This document shows positions 24,594 to 32,859 of a DNA stretch of 64,000 nucleotides, in pieces (position 1 is the first letter of the stretch; each line of letters starts with the position of its first letter). The stretch is from Pseudomonas citrullilanati (GTDB lineage Bacteria; Pseudomonadota; Gammaproteobacteria; Pseudomonadales; Pseudomonadaceae), in NCBI RefSeq assembly GCF_030580855.1, contig NZ_JAUQOP010000008.1, positions 62,001-126,000 on the forward strand, read 5' to 3'. Below the pieces are notes generated by a model. It made no database searches. It was not told the DNA's origin and saw only the letters and a list, made by a program, of their open reading frames with translations. A program made the position numbers and the translations under genes.

Positions 24594-26360
24594 ATGTCCC
24601 TGCGTTCCGCCGCCCTCGCCGCCCTGCTTGCGTTGGCAACCCATCCCGCGATCGCTGCACAGGAACCGTTGCGCCTGGAGGGTCTCAAGCGTTGCGGCGA
24701 TCTGCTGGACAGCCAGCACCAGGAGTGGTGCTTGGCCGTGCGCGGTCTGGGCGAGGCGGTGCCGACGCTGCAATTGGGCGCCAAGGCGCTGCCGGCGGAC
24801 GCTGTCCGGCGCGACGGGAACACCTTGCGGCTCAGCCTGGCCAGCGCTCGCTACCAGAGCGGCCCGCTATGGCTGCGGGACGGGTCGCGCCAGAGCAACG
24901 CCGCCTGGTTGAGCCTGCGCAACAGCCATGTGCTGGCCGCAGGGCCCGGTGAAGTGGCGGACAATATGGACGGACTGTCCACCTACGTCGACCTGGTCAG
25001 CCTGTTGATCGAAGAAGATCACGACGGCCGCCAGGAAGCCGAGCGCCTTGCCCGCAAGTACGGGGCGCAGGTGGTTGGCAGCATCGCCCCGCTGAACCTG
25101 TACCAGCTCCGCCTGCCAGCCAAGGACCTGGTCCAGCGTGATGCGCTGGTGCTGCGCCTGGGCAGCGAGACCAGTGTCGATGCGGTGGTGGTCGAGGAGT
25201 CCGCGGCCGAAGAGAGCGAACAGGCGCCCGCCCGTACCGAGGAACCGCGCAAGCCGTCCCCGGACTCGGACGAATGGGCCGCCAACCGCTTCCTCGATGC
25301 GGTGAACTACTACCGGCGGCGCATCCCCGGGCGCCAGGCGCCCGTCCCCGTGCAACCGGTGCGCATCGGCCTGATCGAACGGAACGTCGATTTCGATACC
25401 GCCGATTTCGCCGATTACCTCGGGCCTTGCACGCTGCCACGCACCTGCGTGTATGCCCGCGACGCGGACAAGCCGGACAACCACGGCACCACCGTCGCCG
25501 GGATTCTCGCGGCGGGCTGGAACGACGGCGGCAACAGCGGTTTGCTGCGCGGCCTGGACAAGGCCAGCGGAGGCTTCGAGGTCATCGTCGAACGCGATTC
25601 CGATGCTGGCATCACTGCCAACATCGCCGCCTCGGTCAACCTGGTGGAAGACGGCGTGCGCGTGCTCAACTGGAGCTGGGGCATCCACCGCGTCGGCGCC
25701 AAGGACGTCAAGGGCGATGAGGTGGACTCCCTGCTGCGCTCGGGCATCGCCATGGGCGGCTACGAGGAACTGCTGGAAGAGTTTTTCCTCTGGCTGCGCA
25801 AGGAACACCCCGATGTGGTCGTGGTGAACTCCGCTGGCAATGGCGCCTCGTTCTCGGGCACCGATGAGTATCGCCTGCCGTCCTCCTTCATCACCGAACA
25901 ACTGTTGGTAGTCGGCGGGCACCAACGCAGCGAGCGCGCCGACGTCGCCGTGGATGACCCCGGCTATGCGGTCAAGCGCAGCTCCTCGAACATCGACATG
26001 CGCGTCGACATCACGGCGGCCGCCTGTGCCCACGCCTCGACCAGCCGCGCCGGCGAGACCGGCGCCGTGCATTGCGGCACCTCCTACGCCACGCCGATGG
26101 TCGCCGGCCTGCTGGCGGCGATGCTGTCCATCAACCCGCAGCTGCAACCCGAGCAATTGCGCATGCTGCTGCGTCGCAGCGCCATGACCATCGGCGACAA
26201 TCACGACTTCGAAAGGATGGATGCGGAGGACCTCACCGCGCCCATCCTGCCGTCGGAGCGCCGTTACCAGCTCAACGACCGGGACGTTGGCCGTTCGGCA
26301 CGGTTGGACATGCAAAAGGCGCTGGACCTGGCGGTGCAGAGCCGCGAGCGCGTGCGCTGA
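24594..26360 (+). CDS. Exported subtilase-like (S8) protein with atypical catalytic Asp
   Basis: Predicted secreted serine peptidase of 588 residues. A signal peptide (MSLRSAALAALLALATHPAI, cleaved near AIAA-QE) precedes about 225 residues of unassigned N-terminal sequence, then a peptidase_S8 domain. His297 is in NHGTTVAGILAA, Asn416 in VVNSAGNGAS and Ser497 in HCGTSYATPMVAG, all well preserved. The Asp position reads RIGLIERNVD, so Glu262 replaces the catalytic Asp. The enzyme may be inactive or altered. The ATG at 24594 has GAGGA upstream; the longer frame runs into the neighbouring gene. Confidence 0.85.
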   Translation: MSLRSAALAALLALATHPAIAAQEPLRLEGLKRCGDLLDSQHQEWCLAVRGLGEAVPTLQLGAKALPADAVRRDGNTLRLSLASARYQSGPLWLRDGSRQSNAAWLSLRNSHVLAAGPGEVADNMDGLSTYVDLVSLLIEEDHDGRQEAERLARKYGAQVVGSIAPLNLYQLRLPAKDLVQRDALVLRLGSETSVDAVVVEESAAEESEQAPARTEEPRKPSPDSDEWAANRFLDAVNYYRRRIPGRQAPVPVQPVRIGLIERNVDFDTADFADYLGPCTLPRTCVYARDADKPDNHGTTVAGILAAGWNDGGNSGLLRGLDKASGGFEVIVERDSDAGITANIAASVNLVEDGVRVLNWSWGIHRVGAKDVKGDEVDSLLRSGIAMGGYEELLEEFFLWLRKEHPDVVVVNSAGNGASFSGTDEYRLPSSFITEQLLVVGGHQRSERADVAVDDPGYAVKRSSSNIDMRVDITAAACAHASTSRAGETGAVHCGTSYATPMVAGLLAAMLSINPQLQPEQLRMLLRRSAMTIGDNHDFERMDAEDLTAPILPSERRYQLNDRDVGRSARLDMQKALDLAVQSRERVR

Positions 26361-26396
26361 ACCGGCTGGCCCTGCCAGATCCGGTCGCGGCCTGGA

Positions 26397-28007
26397 TCAC
26401 CATACCGCAATGTGCGAATCCGCCCGTGGCTCGGTCCCGCCACACAGCACGCCACTGACCGGGTCGCGGAGGATGATCTGGCCGCGACCGTAGTGGGTCA
26501 GGTCGCTGCTGACCTGCACCTGGTGCCCGCGCCGGGCCAGGGCGTTGACCAGGTCCGGCGACGCGCCGTGCTCGATGCCGACGTTCATCCCGCCCAGCCA
26601 TTGCCAGCGTGGTGCGTCCAGGGCAGCCTGGGGATTCAAGCCGAAATCCACCAAGTTCATGACCATTTGCACGTGCCCCTGGGGCTGCATGTAGCCGCCC
26701 ATCACGCCAAAGGGCCCAAGGGCCTGGCCGTTTTGGGTGAGAAAACCGGGGATGATGGTGTGGAAGGTTTTCTTGCCCGGCGCCAGGCTGTTGGCGTGGG
26801 CCGGATCGAGGCTGAATTCCTGCCCGCGATTCTGCAGGGCGATGCCACTGTCGGGCAGCACCACGCCGGAGCCGAAGCCGTGGTAGTTGCTCTGGATGAA
26901 CGAGACCATGTTGCCTTGCGCGTCGGCGGTCGCCAGGTACACCGTGCCGCTGGCGTGGGGGTCGCCAGGCGTGGGGGGCTGGGCCTGCTCGCCAATCTCC
27001 TGGCGGCGCCGGGCGCTGTAGTCGTCGCTGAGCAGGTCGGCCACGGCCACGCGCATGTGCAAGGGGTCGGTGATGTAGTGCAGGCCGTCGCTGTAGGCCA
27101 ACTTCATCGCTTCGAGCTGGCGATGCCAGGTCTGCTGGCTGTCACGGTGATCGAAGCGAAAACCTTCGAGCAACTTCAGCGCCATCAAGGCCACGAGGCC
27201 TTGCCCGCTCGGCGGGATCTCCCAGACATCCACGCCCCGATAGTTGACGTGGATCGGCTCGACCCACTGGGCGCGATAATCCTTGAGGTCGGCGCTGCGC
27301 AAATAGCCGCCGCTGGCGCGCGAATGGGCGTCCAGGCGCTCGGCCAGGGCTCCGCGATAGAAGCTTTCGCAGCGGCTGGCGGCAAGTTCTTCCAGGGTGC
27401 GGGCCTGGGCCGGGTTGCAGAACACCTCCCCGGCCCGAGGCGCCCGGCCGTCAATCAGGAAGGTTTCGAACCACGCCTCCAGCACGGAGTCGCGATGGGG
27501 CGTGAACTCGTCCAGGGCCGCTTGCCATTGCCGGGCAACCACCGGCGACAGCGCAAAGCCGTCCCGCGCCAGGCTGATCGCCGGTTGCAGCAACTCGGCA
27601 AAGGGCAACTTGCCGAAGCGCTGCGACAGCTCGGCCCAGGCCGACGGACACCCCGGCACGGTCACCGGCGTCCAGCCATAGAGCGGCATCTGCCCATGGC
27701 CGGCGGCCTTGACCGCGTCGATATCCAGGGCCGCCGGCGCGTGGCCGTTGCCATTGAGGCCGTGCAGTTGCCCCTTGCACCAGACCAGGGCGAAGGCGTC
27801 GCCGCCAAGGCCGCAGCCGGTGGGCTCGACCACCGTCAGCGCCGCCGCCGTGGCGATGGCCGCATCGATGGCGTTGCCGCCCTTCTGCAAGATCTCGATA
27901 CCGGCCTGGGCGGCCAGGGGCTGGGAGGCCGCCACCATGCCGCGACGGGCAAAGACGCTCTGGCGTTGCGAGGGGTAAGGGTATTCATGAGCCGAAAATT
28001 TCAACAT
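26397..28007 (-). CDS. Gamma-glutamyltransferase family hydrolase, cytoplasmic
   Basis: Ntn-hydrolase of 536 residues that self-cleaves into two subunits. The processing/nucleophile site is HASGTVYLATADAQGN, with Thr355 as the likely new N-terminus. GCGLGGDAF near residue 65 and a C-terminal GGYMQPQGHVQMVMN region are typical of the family. There is no signal peptide, unlike periplasmic Ggt. It ends an operon behind an amino-acid ABC transporter, 28 bp after the ATPase gene, so it may hydrolyse an imported gamma-glutamyl compound. The substrate is inference. Confidence 0.88.
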   Translation of the reverse strand: MLKFSAHEYPYPSQRQSVFARRGMVAASQPLAAQAGIEILQKGGNAIDAAIATAAALTVVEPTGCGLGGDAFALVWCKGQLHGLNGNGHAPAALDIDAVKAAGHGQMPLYGWTPVTVPGCPSAWAELSQRFGKLPFAELLQPAISLARDGFALSPVVARQWQAALDEFTPHRDSVLEAWFETFLIDGRAPRAGEVFCNPAQARTLEELAASRCESFYRGALAERLDAHSRASGGYLRSADLKDYRAQWVEPIHVNYRGVDVWEIPPSGQGLVALMALKLLEGFRFDHRDSQQTWHRQLEAMKLAYSDGLHYITDPLHMRVAVADLLSDDYSARRRQEIGEQAQPPTPGDPHASGTVYLATADAQGNMVSFIQSNYHGFGSGVVLPDSGIALQNRGQEFSLDPAHANSLAPGKKTFHTIIPGFLTQNGQALGPFGVMGGYMQPQGHVQMVMNLVDFGLNPQAALDAPRWQWLGGMNVGIEHGASPDLVNALARRGHQVQVSSDLTHYGRGQIILRDPVSGVLCGGTEPRADSHIAVW

Positions 28008-28035
28008 GACAAAATCTCTTCACCAACGAAATGAG

Positions 28036-28815
28036 TCAAAGCACGCGACTGAGAAAAGCCCGGGTACGCGGATGGCTGGGATGGCTGAAGATCTGCTCGG
28101 GCGGTCCCTGCTCGATCAGTTCGCCCTGATCCAGCACCACCACGCGGTCGGCCACTTCGCGGGCAAAGCCCATTTCGTGGGTAACCACCACCATGGTCAT
28201 GCCCTCCTCCGCCAGCTCCTTCATCACCTCCAGGACTTCGCCCACGGTTTCCGGGTCGAGGGCACTGGTGGGCTCATCGAACAGCATCGCCTGGGGCTTC
28301 ATCGCCAAGGCCCGGGCGATCGCCACGCGCTGCTGTTGGCCGCCGGAGAGCATCGACGGGTAGTGGTCGGCCTTGTCCGCCAGGCCGACCCGTTCCAGCA
28401 GGCCGCGGGCCTGCTCCAGGGCCGCGCCGCGTGGCGTGCCGAGCACCTGGATCGGCGCTTCGATGATGTTCTCCAGGGCGGTCATGTGGGGGAACAGGTT
28501 GAAGCGCTGGAACACCATGCCGATGTCCCGGCGCTGGCGGGCGATGTTGCGTTCCGAATCCCGCACCAGGCTGCCATCGGCACGCTCGCGGTAGCCCATG
28601 GCCCGGCCGTTGACGCGGATGCGTCCGGCCTGGATGTCTTCCAGCAGGTTGATGCAACGGATGAAGGTGGTCTTGCCGGAGCCGGACGCCCCGATCAGCA
28701 CCACCACCTCGCCACGTCGCACCTGCAGGGAGATGCCCTTGAGAATCTGTAGGTCGCCGAAGGACTTGTGCACGTCCAGCGCCTCGATGATCAGTTCTTC
28801 GCTCTTGTGCGCCAT
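28036..28815 (-). CDS. Polar amino-acid ABC transporter ATPase
   Basis: ATP-binding subunit of 259 residues. Walker A is GASGSGKTT, the Q-loop region follows with [12 protein letters not shown], signature [15 protein letters not shown], Walker [13 protein letters not shown] and the switch His in VVVTHEMGF. This is the HisP/GlnQ class of amino-acid importers. It begins 2 bp after the permease gene and precedes the gamma-glutamyltransferase gene in the same operon. Confidence 0.95.
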   Translation of the reverse strand: MAHKSEELIIEALDVHKSFGDLQILKGISLQVRRGEVVVLIGASGSGKTTFIRCINLLEDIQAGRIRVNGRAMGYRERADGSLVRDSERNIARQRRDIGMVFQRFNLFPHMTALENIIEAPIQVLGTPRGAALEQARGLLERVGLADKADHYPSMLSGGQQQRVAIARALAMKPQAMLFDEPTSALDPETVGEVLEVMKELAEEGMTMVVVTHEMGFAREVADRVVVLDQGELIEQGPPEQIFSHPSHPRTRAFLSRVL

Positions 28816-28817
28816 GG

Positions 28818-29594
28818 TTAACGTTCCCTCAGCAATTTCAGGCTGCTGCGCCCGAACATCCGGGTCGCGGCGGGTGGCGGTGACGACGGTCGGTCGGATT
28901 GACCGAAACGGGCCTCCAGCCAGCGCTGGAAGAAGCCCCAGAGGGTCGTCAGCAACAGGAAATAAATCGCCACCACCAGGTACAACTCGAACACCCGGAA
29001 CGTCGCGGAAGTCACCATCTGGGTACTGAGCAGCAGCTCTTGCACACCGATCACGCTGACCAGCGTGGTGTTCTTGAGCATCACGTTGAACTCGTTGCCC
29101 AGCGGCGGAACGATGACCCGGAACGCCTGGGGCAGGATGACCCGGCGCATCAGCTTGGCGAACGTCATGCCCAGTGAACGCCCGGCCTCATACTGGCCCT
29201 TGTCGACCGCACCGATGCCGGCCCGGATGATCTCGGCCATGTAGGCGCCTTCATTGAGGCCCAGAGCAATGATCGCGGCCTGGATATTGCCGGGGATCAC
29301 CAGGCCGAACAGCTCGATGTCTTCGAAACGGAAGACCCCGCCGGCGGCCAGTGCGGTGTAGAGAAAGACGATCTGCACCAGCAATGGCGTGCCACGCATC
29401 AGCCACACGTAGAAGCGCACCGGCATGTGCAGCAACGGGTTCTTCGACAACCGCAGCAGCGCTGCCGCCAACCCGAGCACGCAGCCCAGCAGCATCGCCA
29501 GCACGCTGATCACGCAGGTCAGCCAGAGCCCGGTGAGGTAGACCCCACTGGGCTGCAGCAGATACTGCCAGAACACATCCCAATTGAAATTCAT
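28818..29594 (-). CDS. Polar amino-acid ABC transporter permease
   Basis: Integral membrane subunit of 258 residues, HisMQ family, with about five membrane helices. The EAA loop is visible as [20 protein letters not shown], which contacts the ATPase, and [12 protein letters not shown] is a typical upstream motif. Only one permease gene is present, so the channel is probably a homodimer. Situated between the binding-protein and ATPase genes with gaps of 12 and 2 bp. Confidence 0.94.
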   Translation of the reverse strand: MNFNWDVFWQYLLQPSGVYLTGLWLTCVISVLAMLLGCVLGLAAALLRLSKNPLLHMPVRFYVWLMRGTPLLVQIVFLYTALAAGGVFRFEDIELFGLVIPGNIQAAIIALGLNEGAYMAEIIRAGIGAVDKGQYEAGRSLGMTFAKLMRRVILPQAFRVIVPPLGNEFNVMLKNTTLVSVIGVQELLLSTQMVTSATFRVFELYLVVAIYFLLLTTLWGFFQRWLEARFGQSDRPSSPPPAATRMFGRSSLKLLRER

Positions 29595-29606
29595 CGACGC
29601 CTTCCC

Positions 29607-30413
29607 TCAATCGAGTGTGTCACTGGCGACGTGCCAATGATCGAGCAATTGGCGGTAGCTGCCGTCGCTGCGCATGTCGTTGATCACCTGCTGCACCGCG
29701 GCGCTCAATTGCGGGTCGTCCTTGCGGATGCCGAGGCCGGTGAGGATCCGGCTGAAGGCCGGGACACCCTCCTCGAACAGGTCGGGGGCCATGGCGGCGT
29801 AGTAACCGGCGGTTTCCACGGTGGTGCCGTAGGCATCGACCTGGCTGATGCGCAGCGCCTGGAACGCATCGGTGTCGGTGTTGTAGACCACCAGCTTCAT
29901 CGGCGGCTTGCCGGCCTTGGCGAGCGTCTCGTTCTCGGCGTCGAGCAGGGTCTTGATGGTAGAGCCATTGAGTACCGCGACCTTGCGGGTGGACAGGTCC
30001 GCCAGCGTCTTGATGCCCTTCGGGTTGCCCTTGGGCACCACCACCGCCTGGCTGGAGTACATGTAGTTGACGATGTCGATGACTTCGCGGCGCTCGGGCT
30101 TGTCGAACAGCTGGTCGACGATCATGTCGCATTGCTTGGCCAACAGCGCCGGGAGCAACCCGGAGAACGGAATCACCCGCCATTCCACCTTCTTGTTCCC
30201 CAGGCGCTTGGCGATTTCCAGGCCCAGGTCGACCGTCAGCCCCCTGGGCTTCTGCGCCTCATCGAAGGCCACCAGCGGCGGTGAATCCATACCGGAGCAA
30301 TAGACCAGTTTGTCGACCTGGAGCAAACGCTCCGGCACAACCGGGGCGGCCTGCGCCCACTGAGTACAGAATCCCAAGGATATTGCGGCGATCAACAGGC
30401 GAGGCTTATGCAT
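29607..30413 (-). CDS. Amino-acid ABC transporter substrate-binding protein
   Basis: Periplasmic binding protein (family 3) of 268 residues with a signal peptide (MHKPRLLIAAISLGFCTQWA, cleaved after AQA). The solute-binding family signatures include PRGLTVDLGLEIAKRLG and CDMIVDQLFDKPERRE. It delivers a substrate to the permease/ATPase pair encoded next. The GntR regulator gene 74 bp upstream on the same strand and the gamma-glutamyltransferase at the operon end suggest an amino-acid derivative as ligand, which remains untested. Confidence 0.93.
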   Translation of the reverse strand: MHKPRLLIAAISLGFCTQWAQAAPVVPERLLQVDKLVYCSGMDSPPLVAFDEAQKPRGLTVDLGLEIAKRLGNKKVEWRVIPFSGLLPALLAKQCDMIVDQLFDKPERREVIDIVNYMYSSQAVVVPKGNPKGIKTLADLSTRKVAVLNGSTIKTLLDAENETLAKAGKPPMKLVVYNTDTDAFQALRISQVDAYGTTVETAGYYAAMAPDLFEEGVPAFSRILTGLGIRKDDPQLSAAVQQVINDMRSDGSYRQLLDHWHVASDTLD

Positions 30414-30487
30414 GACCAGACACTCCAGTTCGGTGGGTAACGGGCAGTACTCAGCGTCAAAACACGGCAGGCTCGGGCCTGCTCTGG

Positions 30488-31156
30488 TTATTTTTTCGAT
30501 TGCAGGAAACGGATCAGTTCAGGAACTGTGCCTTCGATGTGCGCACGCACGACCGCCTCGGCCTTTTCTGCATCGCCGGCGCGGATCGCCTCCAGGATCA
30601 CCGCGTGTTCCTGGCGCGCGCTCAAGGGCTTGTCGACATGCTGCAGCCACAGGCGCATGGGCGCCTCCACCAGCGCGTAGAGGGCACTGATCTGCTTCAG
30701 CAATCGAGGGCGACCGCTGAGGCTGCACAGGTATTCATGGAACGCGCGATGCCGGCTGACCCACTCGGCGCTTTCGTCGCGGTAGTCATCCATTTCATCC
30801 AGCAGGCGCTCCAGGGCCGCCAGTTGCCGGGGCCCAATGCGCCCGACCGCGACACGCATCGCCAGGCCTTCGAGGGCGCTGCGCATTTCGAAGACTTCCT
30901 GCAGTTCGTCGATGTCCAGGCCACTGACGACCGCCCCGCGATTGGGCCGCAGCGTCACCAGGCCCTGGGCATCGAGGCGGCGAAACGCCTCGCGCACCGG
31001 CATCCGGCTCATGCCGATCTCGCTGGCGATGTCCTCGGCGATCAACCGGTCACCCTTGCGAAAGCGCCCGCCGCAAATGGCTTCCAACAGGAAGTTGTAC
31101 GCCTCTTCCTCGGCGGTCATCGGTGGACGCTCGGCGAACGTCGGAGCGAATTGCAT
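30488..31156 (-). CDS. GntR (FadR/FCD) family regulator
   Basis: Regulator of 222 residues. N-terminal winged helix (KGDRLIAEDIASEIGMSRMP then VREAFRRLDAQGLV) and a C-terminal all-helical FCD ligand domain (FEMRSALEGLAMRVAVGRI; SRHRAFHEYLCSLSGRP with metal-type His). It lies 74 bp upstream of the ABC-transporter operon on the same strand and probably represses it. The ATG at 31156 was chosen because the upstream extension overlaps a likely operator. Confidence 0.9.
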   Translation of the reverse strand: MQFAPTFAERPPMTAEEEAYNFLLEAICGGRFRKGDRLIAEDIASEIGMSRMPVREAFRRLDAQGLVTLRPNRGAVVSGLDIDELQEVFEMRSALEGLAMRVAVGRIGPRQLAALERLLDEMDDYRDESAEWVSRHRAFHEYLCSLSGRPRLLKQISALYALVEAPMRLWLQHVDKPLSARQEHAVILEAIRAGDAEKAEAVVRAHIEGTVPELIRFLQSKK

Positions 31157-31176
31157 GGCGGCACCCTCTGTATTTT

Positions 31177-31200
31177 TGTATCCAATTATCCATGGATTCA
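31177..31200. promoter_or_regulatory. Possible GntR operator
   Basis: Imperfect dyad TGTATCCA (31177-31184) and TGGATTCA (31193-31200), seven of eight bases paired, located 20 bp upstream of the GntR start. FCD-type regulators commonly bind short dyads near their own promoters. No experimental match is claimed. Confidence 0.4.
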
Positions 31201-31387
31201 AAAAAGCAGAATGCGTGCCAATCTACCCACCCCTCTAGGTAAATGACTGATTTGCTTGAAAAGCTCATCGCTGGCAGGGAACAGAGGACGGATTCTATTT
31301 GGCCGCGAGGTGCTACCGAATGGCTCAGGCCTGCCTCTTGAGTGTGCAGCACGGTAGCCAAGTAACACCGTGCCAACGCCGAGAACA

Positions 31388-31418
31388 TTGCGACATCCGG
31401 ATAATTAGCTATAGCTAA
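31388..31418 (+). promoter_or_regulatory. Candidate promoter with palindrome upstream of the antiporter-decarboxylase operon
   Basis: TTGCGA (31388-31393) and TATAGC (31410-31415) spaced by 16 bp form a possible sigma70 promoter. The -10 lies in a perfect 14-bp palindrome TTAGCTATAGCTAA (31405-31418), a potential operator, 31 bp before the start of the antiporter gene. Weak prediction; the rest of the 293-bp gap shows nothing else recognisable. Confidence 0.35.
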
Positions 31419-31449
31419 ACCTTTACTCCGGGATCGAGTGAGGCATGGA

Positions 31450-32859
31450 ATGTCAGTCGCTAAGAAAATGACGGTGGCGCAGTTGACCCTATTGACCGCC
31501 GTCAACATGCTGGGCTCGGGCATTGTGCTGTTACCGACCAAACTGGCCGAAGTGGGCGCCATTTCCATCCTGTCATGGCTCGTCACCGCCACCGGTTCCC
31601 TGGCGCTGGCCTACGCGTTCGCCCGCTGTGGGATGCTCAGTCGCAAGACAGGCGGCATGGGGGGCTATGCCGAATACACCTTCGGCAAGGCCGGCAACTA
31701 CATCACCAACTACACCTACGGCCTGTCGCTGTTGATTGCCAACGTGGCGATCAGCATCACCGCCGTCGGCTACATCCAGGAGCTGTTCCAGCTCAAGCTC
31801 GACTCATTGCAAGTGGGGCTGGCGACCATTGCGCTGCTGTGGATCACCACCTTCGCCAACTTCGGCGGTGCGCGGATCACCGGGCGGATCGGCGCCGTCA
31901 CCGTGTGGGGGGTGATCGCGCCGGTGGTGCTGGTCTCGACCATCGGTTGGTTCTGGTTCGACAGCAGTGTCTACGCCGCCGGTTGGAACCCCCACGACAA
32001 GAGCTGGTACGAAGCGGCCGGCGCGTCGGTGGCGATCACCTTGTGGGCGTTCCTCGGGCTGGAGTCGGCCTGCGCCAACACCGATGCGGTGGAAAACCCC
32101 GAAAGGAACGTGCCGATCGCCGTGCTGGGCGGGACCCTGGGGGCGGCCGTGCTCTATATCGTGTCCACCAACGTGATCGCGGGCATCGTCGACAACGCCG
32201 AACTGGCGGCGTCCACGGCGCCATTTGGGTTGGCGTTCGCCAAGATGTTCAACCCAATGGTGGGCAACGTCGTGATGGGGCTGATGGTGCTGGCGTGCGT
32301 CGGCTCGCTGCTTGGTTGGCAGTTCACCATTGCCCAGGTCTACAAGAGCTCGGCGGACACCGGGTATTTCCTGGCGATCTTCGCCAAGGCCAACAAGGCC
32401 GGTACGCCGATCGTCGGCATGCTGGTGTTGCTCGCCGCGCAGACGGCCCTGGGGCTGCTGACCATCAGCCCGGACCTGAGCAAGCAGTTCGACACCCTCG
32501 TCAACCTCGCGGTGGTCACCAACCTGGTGCCCTACATCCTGTCCATGGCGGCCCTGATGACCTTGCAGAAGGTTTCCAACGTGCCGCCTGGCAAGGCCCT
32601 GGTCACCAACATCATTGCCTGGGTCGCGGCCGCCTACAGCTACCTCGCGCTGTACAGCTCAGGCGAGCAGGCGCTGATGCTCGGCGGCGTGGCGACCATC
32701 TTCGGCTACACCCTGTTCGGCTTCGTCAACAACCGGCTCATTCGCCTTGAAGCCCTCAACAACAGCGTTCCGACGCAAACCGTCAGCGCGCAGCACCTGG
32801 TGGGTGACCCCGTACCGGTGAACCATCTGAACAAAGGCATCCTGGAGGCTCAATCATGA
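31450..32859 (+). CDS. APC-family amino acid/polyamine antiporter (PotE/CadB-like)
   Basis: Twelve-helix exchanger of 469 residues that would import a basic amino acid in exchange for its decarboxylated amine. Family motifs include NMLGSGIVLLPTKLAEVG at the N-terminus and WAFLGLESACANTDAVENPE in the middle. The ATG at 31450 has TGAGG upstream; another ATG at 31438 is in frame. The stop overlaps the decarboxylase start by 4 bp (ATGA). In P. aeruginosa a homologous pair (ldcA region) serves lysine-to-cadaverine conversion under ArgR control, which is the closest model by memory. Confidence 0.92.
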   Translation: MSVAKKMTVAQLTLLTAVNMLGSGIVLLPTKLAEVGAISILSWLVTATGSLALAYAFARCGMLSRKTGGMGGYAEYTFGKAGNYITNYTYGLSLLIANVAISITAVGYIQELFQLKLDSLQVGLATIALLWITTFANFGGARITGRIGAVTVWGVIAPVVLVSTIGWFWFDSSVYAAGWNPHDKSWYEAAGASVAITLWAFLGLESACANTDAVENPERNVPIAVLGGTLGAAVLYIVSTNVIAGIVDNAELAASTAPFGLAFAKMFNPMVGNVVMGLMVLACVGSLLGWQFTIAQVYKSSADTGYFLAIFAKANKAGTPIVGMLVLLAAQTALGLLTISPDLSKQFDTLVNLAVVTNLVPYILSMAALMTLQKVSNVPPGKALVTNIIAWVAAAYSYLALYSSGEQALMLGGVATIFGYTLFGFVNNRLIRLEALNNSVPTQTVSAQHLVGDPVPVNHLNKGILEAQS

